Assembly (NCBI GenBank): GCA_965651365.1
Contig: CBFGSA010000017.1
Location: 1 to 31,031, forward strand
Source of the DNA: DASSBG01 sp965651365
GTDB lineage: Bacteria; Pseudomonadota; Gammaproteobacteria; Xanthomonadales; Rhodanobacteraceae
Length of the DNA: 31,031 nucleotides
Reading direction: 5' to 3'
The notes below the pieces were generated by a model. It did not search any database. It was given only the letters and a program-made list of their open reading frames with translations, and was not told the origin of the DNA. The position numbers and the translations under genes are program-made. Below are positions 22,541-30,374 of the stretch, piece by piece (within the stretch, counting starts at the first letter, position 1; each line of letters starts with the position of its first letter).

Positions 22541-23881
22541 TCATTGCTTGCGCACGCTGCGTCCACGACCGATGCCGTAGTAGGCAATTCCTGCGGATTC
22601 GACCAGATCCGGATCATACAAATTGCGCCCGTCAAAAATGACCGGCTGCAGCATCTGTGCGCCGATGCGCTCGAAATCACGGCTGCGGAACTGTTTCCAT
22701 TCGGTCACCACGGCGAGCGCGTCGGCTCCCTCAAGTGCGTCAAAGGGTTCGTCACACAGCACCAGATCCTCACGTCCGGGATACAGGCGTGCAGCCTCTT
22801 CGCGCGCTTCCGGATCAAACGCCCGGACCCGCGCGCCCGCCGCCCACAAGGCCTCCATCAGCACCCGGCTGGAGGCTTCGCGCATGTCGTCGGTGTTGGG
22901 CTTGAAGGCCAGCCCCCACAACGCAATCGTGCGTCCACCGAGCGCACCTTTGAAGTGCTCGCGAATCAGCTCAAACAGGCGCATCTTCTGCCGCGCGTTG
23001 ACATCCTCGACCGCATCCAGCATCGCGGCATGGTAGCCGCCACTTGTGGCCATGTGCCGCAGTGCCTTGACATCCTTCGGGAAGCACGAGCCGCCATAGC
23101 CGGCACCGGGATAGATGAAGTGGTAGCCGATGCGCGGGTCCGAGCCGATGCCGTGACGCACATGCTCGATATCCGCACCGAGATGCTCGGCGATATTGGC
23201 CATTTCGTTCATGAAGCTGATCTTGGTGGCCAGCATGGCATTGGCCGCATACTTGGTCAGCTCGGCCGAGCGCGCGTCCATCACCACGATGCGTTCGTGA
23301 TTGCGATTGAACGGCGCATACAGGGTTTTCATGGCTTCGATGGCCCGTGCGCTGCTGGCACCGACCACGATGCGATCGGGCCGCATGCAGTCATCCACTG
23401 CGGCACCCTCTTTGAGAAACTCGGGATTGGACACCACTTCGAACGCAATCTCTTTGCCGCGCTCGGCCAGTCCAGCGCGGATCGTCTCGCGCACCCGGTC
23501 AGCGGTACCAACCGGCACGGTGGATTTGTTGACCACGATCGCCGACGCCGCAAGCAGGCGACCGATCTGCGCGGCCACATCCAGGACATGACTCAGGTCT
23601 GCGCTGCCGTCTTCATCCGGCGGCGTGCCCACGGCAATGAAGATCATGCGCCCGTGTGCCACCCCGGCGGCGGCATCGGTGCTGAAGCACAAGCGGCCAG
23701 CGTCGTGGTTGCGCACCACGAGCGGCTCCAGCCCCGGTTCATAGATGGGAATGCGGCCGGCATTCAAACCGTCCACCTTGGCCTGGTCGACGTCGATGCA
23801 CATCACCTGGTTGCCCATTTCCGCCAGGCAGGTGCCAGTGACCAGGCCAACGTAGCCGGTACCGAAGATGGTGACGTTCAT
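22541..23881 (-). CDS. ugd: UDP-glucose 6-dehydrogenase
   Basis: NAD-dependent enzyme that oxidises UDP-glucose to UDP-glucuronate, a precursor for exopolysaccharide, capsule or lipid A modification. The 446-aa protein starts with the Rossmann motif GTGYVG (7-12), has VGTPPDEDG (84-92), NPEFLKEG (152-159), K210 in LTKYAANA, the catalytic cysteine C266 in GGSCFPKD, and the C-terminal UDP-binding domain with LAFKPNTDDMREA. The ATG at 23881 has AAGGGG nine bases upstream. It is 61 bp from the terminator that closes the upstream fkpA-like gene and heads the ugd-slyX-yaiL cluster. UDP-N-acetylmannosamine dehydrogenases are related, but the short class and motifs favour Ugd. Confidence 0.96.
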   Translation of the reverse strand: MNVTIFGTGYVGLVTGTCLAEMGNQVMCIDVDQAKVDGLNAGRIPIYEPGLEPLVVRNHDAGRLCFSTDAAAGVAHGRMIFIAVGTPPDEDGSADLSHVLDVAAQIGRLLAASAIVVNKSTVPVGTADRVRETIRAGLAERGKEIAFEVVSNPEFLKEGAAVDDCMRPDRIVVGASSARAIEAMKTLYAPFNRNHERIVVMDARSAELTKYAANAMLATKISFMNEMANIAEHLGADIEHVRHGIGSDPRIGYHFIYPGAGYGGSCFPKDVKALRHMATSGGYHAAMLDAVEDVNARQKMRLFELIREHFKGALGGRTIALWGLAFKPNTDDMREASSRVLMEALWAAGARVRAFDPEAREEAARLYPGREDLVLCDEPFDALEGADALAVVTEWKQFRSRDFERIGAQMLQPVIFDGRNLYDPDLVESAGIAYYGIGRGRSVRKQ

Positions 23882-23942
23882 GAACTGCTGCCCCTTGTCC
23901 CGCGCGTGCGAATGCGCTGCATCATGACCTTTTCATTGCCGG

Positions 23943-23974
23943 AAAAAAATGCGGCGCGCCGAAGCGCGCCGCAT
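23943..23974 (-). terminator. Rho-independent terminator of the fkpA-like gene
   Basis: On the minus strand an 11-bp perfect stem (ATGCGGCGCGC / GCGCGCCGCAT) closes a TTCG tetraloop and runs into seven Ts. It lies 27 bp after the fkpA-like stop codon and before the ugd start, so the two genes are separate transcription units. Confidence 0.95.
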
Positions 23975-24000
23975 CGATTGACGCTTTTCGAACACCTATC

Positions 24001-24738
24001 TTACTTGGTGTCCTTGTCGTCGTCCTTCTTGGGCGGCTCGATCTTGAGCAGCTCGACCTCGAACTTCAGGGTCGAGTTGGGGCCGATCGGCCCGCCACCA
24101 TGCTCGCCGTAGGCCAGCTTGGACGGAATCCAGAAGGTGTACTTGCTGCCCACCGGCATCAGCTGCAGTGCCTCGGACCAGCCCGGGATCACGCCACTCA
24201 AGGGGAAAGTGGCCGGTTTGCCGCGCTTGTAGGAACTGTCGAACACCGTACCGTCAAGCAAGGTGCCCTTGTAGTTGACCTGCACGGTATCGCTGGCCTT
24301 GGGCTTGGGGCCACTGCCCTGCTTGTCGACCTTGTACTGCAGGCCGGAGGCGGTGACATGTACGCCGGACGCCTTGCGATTCTTGGCCAGGAAGGCCTCA
24401 CCGGCCGCCTTGTTTTCGGCCGCTTCCTTCTTCTCGATGGCCTGCATCTTGGCGCGCATCTTCTCCGAGAATGCCTTGCCGATGGTCTTGGCCTCGTCCG
24501 GGCTCAGCGCCGGCTCCTTGCCGCTGAGGATGTCGCTGACGGCACGCGCCACCACGGCCGGATTCAGCTCTTCGGCAACCGGTGGAGGGATGTTGCCGGC
24601 CATGCTCATGCCGACCATGTAGCTGTTCTTGTCCTTTTCCGTCTTCAGCTGCGGGGTGGCAGCACTCGCCGAGACGGCAAGGCCGAGCGCCATGGAAACG
24701 GCGGCCGCAGTGAGCGTCATACGCACAACTGACTTCAT
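24001..24738 (-). CDS. fkpA: FKBP-type peptidyl-prolyl isomerase (FkpA/Mip-like)
   Basis: Periplasmic or surface folding factor, 245 aa. Signal peptide at about 1-27 (cleavage near SASAA), an N-terminal helical dimerisation domain (about 30-120, with SYMVGMSMAGN and the charged helix EKMRAKMQAIEKKEA), and an FKBP domain (about 130-238) with VQVNYKGTLLDGTVFDSS, FPLSGVIPGWSEALQLMPVG and AYGEHGGGPIGPNSTLKFEVELL. The C-terminus is a Lys/Asp-rich tail (KKDDDKDTK). The ATG at 24738 has AGGAG five bases upstream. It is monocistronic by the terminator at 23943-23974. FkpA and Mip differ mainly in localisation; both names are possible. Confidence 0.95.
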   Translation of the reverse strand: MKSVVRMTLTAAAVSMALGLAVSASAATPQLKTEKDKNSYMVGMSMAGNIPPPVAEELNPAVVARAVSDILSGKEPALSPDEAKTIGKAFSEKMRAKMQAIEKKEAAENKAAGEAFLAKNRKASGVHVTASGLQYKVDKQGSGPKPKASDTVQVNYKGTLLDGTVFDSSYKRGKPATFPLSGVIPGWSEALQLMPVGSKYTFWIPSKLAYGEHGGGPIGPNSTLKFEVELLKIEPPKKDDDKDTK

Positions 24739-24951
24739 ATCTACTCCTGGGTTTGTATCAATGCCGGCGGTGCCGGGGCTCTTGAGTCCCGCCAGTCGCG
24801 GCAGGGCACGCTATTTTGGGCATGTCCGGCCGTGAAGGCAAACGGGGTACACACTGCGACCATGCAAATGCCGCTTGGTTCCTTGCCAACACCACTTGAA
24901 ACTGAATGAATGATAAACAAGCAGGTTGAAGCGATGGATTTCTTCAAACTT

Positions 24952-24975
24952 GGTGTTATAGTTAACTACAACACC
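24952..24975 (+). promoter_or_regulatory. Putative YtrA operator (GGTG-N16-CACC) over a -10-like element
   Basis: GGTG (24952-24955) and CACC (24972-24975) flank exactly 16 bases; the whole 24 bp is largely palindromic, centred on TAGTTAACTA. This is the operator form described for YtrA of Xanthomonas citri. It lies 27 bp before the small ORF that heads the ytrA operon and includes TATAGT (24957-24962), a possible -10, which would allow repression by steric block. The rest of the 24739-25001 gap shows no gene; it must also carry the leftward fkpA promoter. Confidence 0.75.
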
Positions 24976-25001
24976 ACTCTACCAAATCAGAGGAAACCAC
25001 C

Positions 25002-25328
25002 ATGCGTTTGTCCCATGTCGCTCCCGCCGCATTGCCCTTCGTGCTGCTGCTGGCGCTCCTCGCCACCCTGGTCCTGTCGCCACGCCTTCACTCGAGTCCG
25101 AAACCGCATGCGAGCACCCGCGCCACGGCGGATCACATCCCCACCCTGGCAACCGTCCGGGTCACGGCACCGGCTTCGCTCATGGTCGGCGGCAACGTGG
25201 CCAGCCCGCTCGCCTTTGCCAGCATGACGGGTGCAACGGTCCGCAGCAGCTGGCCCTGGATGCGCAGCGAGTTGTGGATGCCCTACTTTTCGTTCGCCGC
25301 GCCCCGCGCCGATAGAACCGGGTTTTGA
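25002..25328 (+). CDS. Small membrane or secreted protein heading the ytrA operon
   Basis: A 108-aa protein I do not recognise. The ATG at 25002 has a strong Shine-Dalgarno sequence (AGAGGAAA, about 7 bases upstream). One hydrophobic segment (about 8-26, LPFVLLLALLATLVL) serves as membrane anchor or signal peptide; the rest is short, Ala/Ser/Pro-rich, with IPTLATVRVTAPASLMVGG and an aromatic C-terminal patch (SSWPWMRSELWMPYFSF). There is no known domain. The stop is four bases before the regulator ATG, and the regulator has no Shine-Dalgarno sequence of its own, so its translation probably depends on reading this ORF. It may be a functional small protein or mainly a translated leader. Confidence 0.7.
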   Translation: MRLSHVAPAALPFVLLLALLATLVLSPRLHSSPKPHASTRATADHIPTLATVRVTAPASLMVGGNVASPLAFASMTGATVRSSWPWMRSELWMPYFSFAAPRADRTGF

Positions 25329-25332
25329 CACC

Positions 25333-25707
25333 ATGAGCGTAACCTGGAAAGACAATGTGCCGATTTATCGCCAGTTGCGCGAGCGTGTGGTGGCGATGAT
25401 CCTGGAAGGCACTCTGAATGAAGGCGAGGCACTGCCTTCGGTGCGCCAGGTGGCCGCCGATTATCAAATCAACCCGTTGACCGTATCCAAGGCCTATCAG
25501 GAGCTGGTCGACGAGCAACTGGTGGAAAAAAGACGAGGACTGGGCATGTTTGTGACCGAAGGCGCTCACGAAGCGCTGCTGAAATCCGAACGCGAACGCT
25601 TTCTCAACCAGGAGTGGCCGGCGCTGGTGGCGCGCATCGAGCGCCTGGGGCTGGACCTTGAAACCCTGCTCAAGGCGGCCCGCCACAGCAAGGGAGCGAC
25701 ATCATGA
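25333..25707 (+). CDS. ytrA: GntR-family transcriptional regulator, YtrA subfamily
   Basis: A 124-aa repressor with an N-terminal winged helix-turn-helix (about 10-76: PIYRQLRERVVAMILEG, LPSVRQVAADYQINPLTVSKAYQELVDEQLVEKRRG LGMFV in sequence order) and a short helical C-terminal tail (about 80-124) rather than a large effector domain, as in the YtrA subfamily. The ATG at 25333 lies four bases after the upstream stop; the frame extends back to 25231 but that part overlaps the small ORF and is not GntR-like. The gene overlaps the ATPase start as ATGA. The 24-bp GGTG-N16-CACC site upstream is the likely autoregulatory operator. The effector is unknown; related operons respond to cell-wall antibiotics in other bacteria. 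Confidence 0.93.
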   Translation: MSVTWKDNVPIYRQLRERVVAMILEGTLNEGEALPSVRQVAADYQINPLTVSKAYQELVDEQLVEKRRGLGMFVTEGAHEALLKSERERFLNQEWPALVARIERLGLDLETLLKAARHSKGATS

Positions 25708-26561
25708 GCGCCGTCATCAAGGCCCGCAATCTGAGCAAGCGCTACAAGAACACACTGGCACTGGACCAGGCCGATTTCGACATCGAGTCGGGTCGCATCG
25801 TCGGCCTGATCGGCCCCAACGGCGCCGGCAAGACCACAGCGCTGAAGGCCATCCTCGGCCTGACCGATTACGAGGGTGAATTGTCGGTGCTGGGCATGGA
25901 TCCGCATCGCCAGCGCGACAAGCTGATGGAACAGGTCTGTTTCATTGCCGACGTGGCCACCCTGCCGCGCTGGATCCGGACCCGCGAGCTGCTGGATTTC
26001 GTCGAGCACATCCACCCGCGCTTCTCGCGCGAGCGCTGCGACAAGTTCCTCGCACGGACCAAAATCCAGCCGCAGCAGAAGGTCAAGCAGATGTCCAAGG
26101 GCATGATCGTGCAACTGCACCTGGCCGTGGTGATGTCGATCGACGCCCGCGTGCTGGTGCTGGACGAGCCGACCCTGGGCCTGGACATCCTGTATCGCAA
26201 ACAGTTCTACCAGAACCTGCTGGAAGACTACTTCGACGAGAACAAGACCATCCTCGTCACCACCCATCAGGTCGAGGAAGTCGAGCACATCCTCACCGAC
26301 CTGATGTTCATCCGCGACGGCAAGATTGTTCTGAATGCCGACATGGATGCGGTGGGCGAGCGCTTTGCCGAAGTCATGGTCAATGCCGATCAGGCCGAGA
26401 CCGCGCGCGCGCTCAAGCCACTGGACGAGCGCCAGGTCTTCGGCAAATCCATTTTTCTGTTTGACGGTGTCGAACGCACGCGGCTGGAGGCGCTGGGCGA
26501 AGTGCGTCGGCCCTCGGTCAGTGATCTGTTCGTCGCCACCATGAAGGGAACCTACGAATGA
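25704..26561 (+). CDS. ABC transporter ATP-binding protein (YtrB-like)
   Basis: Nucleotide-binding subunit, 285 aa. Walker A GPNGAGKT (37-44), Walker B VLVLDEPT (150-157) and H-loop H188 in TTHQVEEVEH are intact. The signature region reads QMSKGMIVQL (about 129-138), so the usual LSGGQ is MSKGM; this variant also occurs in other YtrB-like ATPases. The last 60 residues are a variable C-terminal extension. The ATG overlaps the regulator stop (ATGA) and has GGGAG nearby; its own stop overlaps the permease start (ATGA). It should pair with the permease that follows. Confidence 0.94.
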   Translation: MSAVIKARNLSKRYKNTLALDQADFDIESGRIVGLIGPNGAGKTTALKAILGLTDYEGELSVLGMDPHRQRDKLMEQVCFIADVATLPRWIRTRELLDFVEHIHPRFSRERCDKFLARTKIQPQQKVKQMSKGMIVQLHLAVVMSIDARVLVLDEPTLGLDILYRKQFYQNLLEDYFDENKTILVTTHQVEEVEHILTDLMFIRDGKIVLNADMDAVGERFAEVMVNADQAETARALKPLDERQVFGKSIFLFDGVERTRLEALGEVRRPSVSDLFVATMKGTYE

Positions 26562-27514
26562 ACACTTTTCCCTGGCTTTTGAAACGTGAATGCTGGGAGC
26601 ACCGCGGCGGATTCCTGCGCGCGCCGCTGATTGCCTCCGGCATCTTCCTGTTCATCAACCTGATGGCCATCATCACCGGCGAGATATTCTCCAGGCGCGC
26701 CGGCATCAGCATCAACGGCGCGCAGATGGACACGATCACGCGCGAGTTGCAAAACAACGGCGCCAACGTCGGTGCCGTGCTCGACATGGCGATGTACTCG
26801 GCGGCGTCGATCGCCGGTGTGGTGCTGATCTTCGTGGTGTTCTTCTACTGCCTCGGCGCACTGTATGACGACCGCCGCGACCGCAGTGTGCTGCTGTGGA
26901 AGTCGCTGCCGATCTCCGACCGCGACACCGTGCTCTCGAAGCTGGCCAGCGCCGGCCTTGTGGCACCCGTGATCGCGGTGCTGTCGGGCATCGCCTGCGC
27001 CCTGGTCATGCTGCTGATGACCGCCATCACCGCCAGCCTGCACGGCCTGCCCGTATGGCATTTACTGAGCGAATCGCACCCGTTCAAGGTCATGTTTACC
27101 CTGCTGGCCCTGATCCCGGTCAATCTGGTGTGGGCGCTGCCGACCCTGGGCTGGCTGCTGCTGGTCTCAGCCTGGGCGCGCAGCAAGCCGTTCCTGTGGG
27201 CGGTCGGGATTCCGCTCGGCGCCGGCATCCTGCTGAGCTGGTTCAACCTGCTGTCCGCCCTGAACCTGTCCAGCGGCTGGTTCTGGCAGCACATCGTCGG
27301 CCGCATCCTGCTGGGTGCCGTGCCGATGGGCTGGCTCGGCAACAGCGGCGACCTGTTGCGTCACGTCACCAGTCCACAGCAACTGGTGGACAGCGTCACC
27401 GTCAGCCACGCCTACGCACAACTGATCCAGCCGCAGTTCTGGATCGGCGCCATCGTCGGCGCGGCCATGATCGTCGCCGCCATCTGGATGCGCAACAAAC
27501 GCAGCGAAGTGTGA
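26558..27514 (+). CDS. ABC-2-type permease of the ytrA operon
   Basis: A 318-aa integral membrane protein with about six hydrophobic segments, beginning with a cytoplasmic MNTFPWLLKRECWEHRGG (typical of ABC-2 permeases that use WLLKRE near the N-terminus). After the second segment lies a cytoplasmic YDDRRDRSVLLWKSLPISD, which resembles the coupling region of bacitracin-type and YtrC/D permeases; further membrane segments run to about residue 312. The ATG overlaps the ATPase stop. Substrate is unknown; export of, or protection from, envelope-active peptides is the general role of relatives but is inference here. Confidence 0.9.
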   Translation: MNTFPWLLKRECWEHRGGFLRAPLIASGIFLFINLMAIITGEIFSRRAGISINGAQMDTITRELQNNGANVGAVLDMAMYSAASIAGVVLIFVVFFYCLGALYDDRRDRSVLLWKSLPISDRDTVLSKLASAGLVAPVIAVLSGIACALVMLLMTAITASLHGLPVWHLLSESHPFKVMFTLLALIPVNLVWALPTLGWLLLVSAWARSKPFLWAVGIPLGAGILLSWFNLLSALNLSSGWFWQHIVGRILLGAVPMGWLGNSGDLLRHVTSPQQLVDSVTVSHAYAQLIQPQFWIGAIVGAAMIVAAIWMRNKRSEV

Positions 27515-27534
27515 GAAATCAGCAAGTCCGACCC

Positions 27535-27719
27535 GTCACCCCGGACGGCGCAACGCGCCGATCCGGGGTCCACTCGGCTGCCTCAAGCGACAGGCAAGAA
27601 CCTGGATTGACTGGCCGCTCCCGGCGGCCTGCCCTCTGGGCCATCGGCTACGCCGATGTTTGCTGCGGTTTCCTGCCTCCGCCATTCGGGCTCCGGCCTG
27701 CGGCCGGCCCCGGAATGAC
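27535..27719. repeat. GTCACCCCGG...CCGGAATGAC palindromic element
   Basis: About 185 bp between the convergent permease and fumC. The left end is a strong hairpin (27539-27568, CCCCGGACGGCGC / GCGCCGATCCGGGG), the right end has GGCCTGCGGCCGGCCCCGG followed by AATGAC. The two ends are imperfect inverted copies; the centre is GC-rich unrelated sequence. It belongs to the GTCAT...ATGAC end type seen three other times in this window, and may act as a bidirectional transcription stop. No gene is seen in 27515-27747. Confidence 0.7.
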
Positions 27720-27747
27720 AAATGCACGAGGCTTGCACACCACAGCC

Positions 27748-29130
27748 TTATTCGCCCTGAATGCCGCCTTCCGTCAGCTTCAGCGGATTGAGCAGTTTCT
27801 TGAGATCGGCCTCGGACAGGCCGCTGTCCTCGCGCGCCACATCCATGATCGGGCGCTTTTCCTTGTAGGCCTTCTTGGCGATCGCGGCGCCCTTCTCGTA
27901 ACCGATCACGGGGTTCAGCGCGGTCACCAGCACCGGGTTCTTGTCCAGCGCCTCGGCGATCTTGTCCTTGTTGACCTTGAACGTGGCGATGGCCTTGTCT
28001 GCCATCAGGCGCGACACATTGGCCAGAATCTGGATTGACTCCAGCAGGTTGAGCGCGATCACCGGCAGCATCACATTGAGCTGAAAGTTGCCGGCCTGGC
28101 CGCCCACCGTGATCGTGGCGTCATTGCCGATCACCTGGGCTGCAACCATCGTCGCCGCTTCGGGAATCACCGGGTTGATCTTGCCGGGCATGATCGACGA
28201 ACCGGGCTGCAGCGCCTCCAGCTCGATTTCCCCCAGGCCGGCCAGCGGCCCCGAGTTCATCCAGCGCAGATCGTTGGCAATCTTCATCAGCGCCACGGCG
28301 AAGGCCTTGAGCTGGCCGGACAGTTCGACGGCCGCATCCTGCGAGGCAATGCCTTCAAAATAGTTGTCGGCCGGGACGAACTTCACCTTGGTCAGCTTCT
28401 TCAGCTCAACTGCGACACCGGGGCCGAACTTGGGATCGGCGTTGATGCCGGTGCCCACGGCACTGCCACCCAGCGGCAGGCGACGCATGCGCTTGAGTGC
28501 ATCCTCGATGCGCTCGATCGCCGAGCCAACCTGAGCCGACCAACCCGACAATTCCTGGCCGAAGGTCACCGGCATCGCATCCATCAGGTGCGTGCGGCCG
28601 GTCTTGGCCACGCGACGCAACTGGCGCGCGCGCTGGTCGATGGTCTTTTTGAGGTGCTTCAGCGCCGGCAGCAACTGCTCGCTCACCGTCAGCGTGGCGC
28701 TGACGTGGATCGCGGTAGGGATCACGTCATTGGAACTTTGTCCGTAATTGACGTGATCGTTTGGATGCACCTTGAGCGCCGAACCACTGGCCAGATGCGC
28801 AATCACCTCATTGGCATTCATGTTCGAGCTGGTGCCCGAGCCGGTCTGGAACACGTCGATCGGGAACTGCGAATCGTGTTTGCCTTCGGCCACCTCCAGC
28901 GCGGCCTTGCGGATCGCCGCGCCGCGCCGCTTGCTCAAGTGGCCGAGGCGCGTGTTGGTCTCGGCAGCCGCGGCCTTGATCAGGCCCAGAGCCCGGATGA
29001 ACTCGGTCGGCATGGTCCGCCCCGACACCGGAAAATTGTCCACGGCGCGCTGGGTCTGCGCGCCCCACAGTGCCTCCTCCGGCACCTTCAATTCACCCAT
29101 GCTGTCATGTTCGACACGAAACTTGCTCAT
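27748..29130 (-). CDS. fumC: Class II fumarate hydratase
   Basis: Iron-independent fumarase that interconverts fumarate and malate in the TCA cycle; 460 aa (E. coli FumC 467). Motifs: TGSGTSSNMNANE (97-109), HPNDHVNYGQSSND (122-134), GRTHLMDA with H181, and the fumarase/aspartase signature GSSIMPGKINP (310-320). The ATG at 29130 has GGAG five bases upstream and gives MSKFRVEHD; a GTG two codons earlier is less likely. It stands alone between a repeat element and a divergent GST gene. Confidence 0.97.
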   Translation of the reverse strand: MSKFRVEHDSMGELKVPEEALWGAQTQRAVDNFPVSGRTMPTEFIRALGLIKAAAAETNTRLGHLSKRRGAAIRKAALEVAEGKHDSQFPIDVFQTGSGTSSNMNANEVIAHLASGSALKVHPNDHVNYGQSSNDVIPTAIHVSATLTVSEQLLPALKHLKKTIDQRARQLRRVAKTGRTHLMDAMPVTFGQELSGWSAQVGSAIERIEDALKRMRRLPLGGSAVGTGINADPKFGPGVAVELKKLTKVKFVPADNYFEGIASQDAAVELSGQLKAFAVALMKIANDLRWMNSGPLAGLGEIELEALQPGSSIMPGKINPVIPEAATMVAAQVIGNDATITVGGQAGNFQLNVMLPVIALNLLESIQILANVSRLMADKAIATFKVNKDKIAEALDKNPVLVTALNPVIGYEKGAAIAKKAYKEKRPIMDVAREDSGLSEADLKKLLNPLKLTEGGIQGE

Positions 29131-29423
29131 TGCCACTCCACGATTGCTGTTGAGTCAAACGGCCATTGTAGCCGGTGCGTGCATGCAGCCGCTCAAGCGC
29201 TTGGACAACGGGAACGTTCGAGTCGAAAAGTGATTGCCCGCGCAGAGCGCGACCCGGCCGGAATCACCAGACTGAGAGGCAGGCATTCCATTGAGCAACC
29301 AGGCACATGTCGAAACGTGTGCAAATTTGCAACGCAGTGTTGCGGCTACGGCATCACCGCACGGGCTTGAAGCACGGCGCATGGGTCACCATTTTTTGAT
29401 GCACCGAACTTTGGAGCTCGCAA
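29131..29423. other. Divergent intergenic region fumC / GST
   Basis: A 293-bp gap that must carry the promoters of fumC (leftward) and the GST gene (rightward). I see no convincing RNA gene, repeat array or open frame with a start signal; no clear sigma-70 pair stands out on either strand. Confidence 0.6.
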
Positions 29424-30035
29424 ATGAAACTGTATTACATGCCCGGCGCCTGCTCGCTGGCGGACCACATCACGCTGGAGTGGATCGGCCAGCCGTTTGA
29501 AACGCAGAAAATGAGCCACGACGAGATCAAGCAGGACTGGTATCTCAAGCTCAATCCCGCTGGTGCCGTTCCGGTACTGGAGGATAACGGCTGGATTCTT
29601 ACCCAGAATGCAGCCATCCTGAACTACCTGACCGACCGTTTTCCCGAAGCGGGTCTGGGTGGTGATGGCTCGGCGCAAGGCCGGGCCGAGGTCAACCGCT
29701 GGCTCGGCATGCTCAATGCGGATATGCACCCGCAGTTCTGGGCGCTGTTCGGAGCCACAGCCTATCTCGGCGATGACGCGGTGATCGACGAGACCAAAGA
29801 ACACGCCAGGCAGGCCCTGCGCGGCCAGTTCGAGCGCCTCGATGCCCGGCTGGAAAACCGCGACTGGCTCGCCGACCAGCGCTCCATCGCCGACCCCTAC
29901 CTGTTCGTGCTGCTGCGCTGGGCCAGGGCCATGAAGGTCAACCTGGACGGCCTCCACAATCTCGACGCGTTTTTCAGGCGCATGCACGGCGATGATGCGG
30001 TGCAAAGGGTCATGAAGGAAGAAGGCCTGGCCTGA
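29424..30035 (+). CDS. Glutathione S-transferase, beta-class-like
   Basis: A 203-aa soluble GST. The thioredoxin-like N-domain (about 1-78) starts MKLYYMPGACSL, with C10 at the position used by beta-class bacterial GSTs, the cis-proline in AVPVL (P50), and the helical C-domain (about 85-203) with H102-P103 and the N-capping motif SIADPYLFVLL (the Asp is D157). The region that normally reads ES before AIL is TQNAAIL (Q61, N62), so the glutathione-binding Glu-Ser pair is Gln-Asn. The ATG at 29424 has GGAG eight bases upstream. Substrate cannot be predicted. Confidence 0.94.
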   Translation: MKLYYMPGACSLADHITLEWIGQPFETQKMSHDEIKQDWYLKLNPAGAVPVLEDNGWILTQNAAILNYLTDRFPEAGLGGDGSAQGRAEVNRWLGMLNADMHPQFWALFGATAYLGDDAVIDETKEHARQALRGQFERLDARLENRDWLADQRSIADPYLFVLLRWARAMKVNLDGLHNLDAFFRRMHGDDAVQRVMKEEGLA

Positions 30036-30086
30036 AGTTTGACAACCTGCGTCGTCGCGCAGCGCATGCACAACAACACGGCCAGA

Positions 30087-30353
30087 TCAGTTGATCGCCA
30101 GATCCGGCAGTTCGGCCACAACGCTGGCACGCTTGCGATAGAACTCGGTGTAGCCGCAGCGCTTGCAGGTGACGCGGGTGAACTTGAGGCCTTCCACGTC
30201 AAACACCGAGGCCAGCACACTGCCGGACTGCCGGGCCTGACCAATCTCGGCGTCGTGATAGTCGCACTTGACGCAGCGCCAGCGTGAGCGCCGGCGCAGA
30301 ATGGGCTGCTCGGCGGTATCCGCTACCTTCTGTTGTTCCGAAAAATCACTCAT
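30087..30353 (-). CDS. Zn-ribbon nucleic-acid-binding-type protein (DUF2082 family)
   Basis: An 88-aa protein of the predicted Zn-ribbon nucleic-acid-binding family (DUF2082). After a 25-residue polar N-terminus come the two zinc pairs, CVKC (28-31) and CKRC (63-66), separated by the conserved LASVFDVEGLKFTRVT, then GYTEFY. The ATG at 30353 is chosen over the GTG one codon earlier; GGGGGTG precedes it. It follows prpC by 21 bp and is probably cotranscribed. The function of the family is not established; it could also bind an unrelated partner through the ribbon. Confidence 0.88.
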   Translation of the reverse strand: MSDFSEQQKVADTAEQPILRRRSRWRCVKCDYHDAEIGQARQSGSVLASVFDVEGLKFTRVTCKRCGYTEFYRKRASVVAELPDLAIN

Positions 30354-30374
30354 CACACCCCCAATTTCGGTTTC

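Noticed and set aside
30036..30086. Terminator between the convergent GST and Zn-ribbon genes
   Set aside because: No stable stem with a T-run could be found in the 51 bp.
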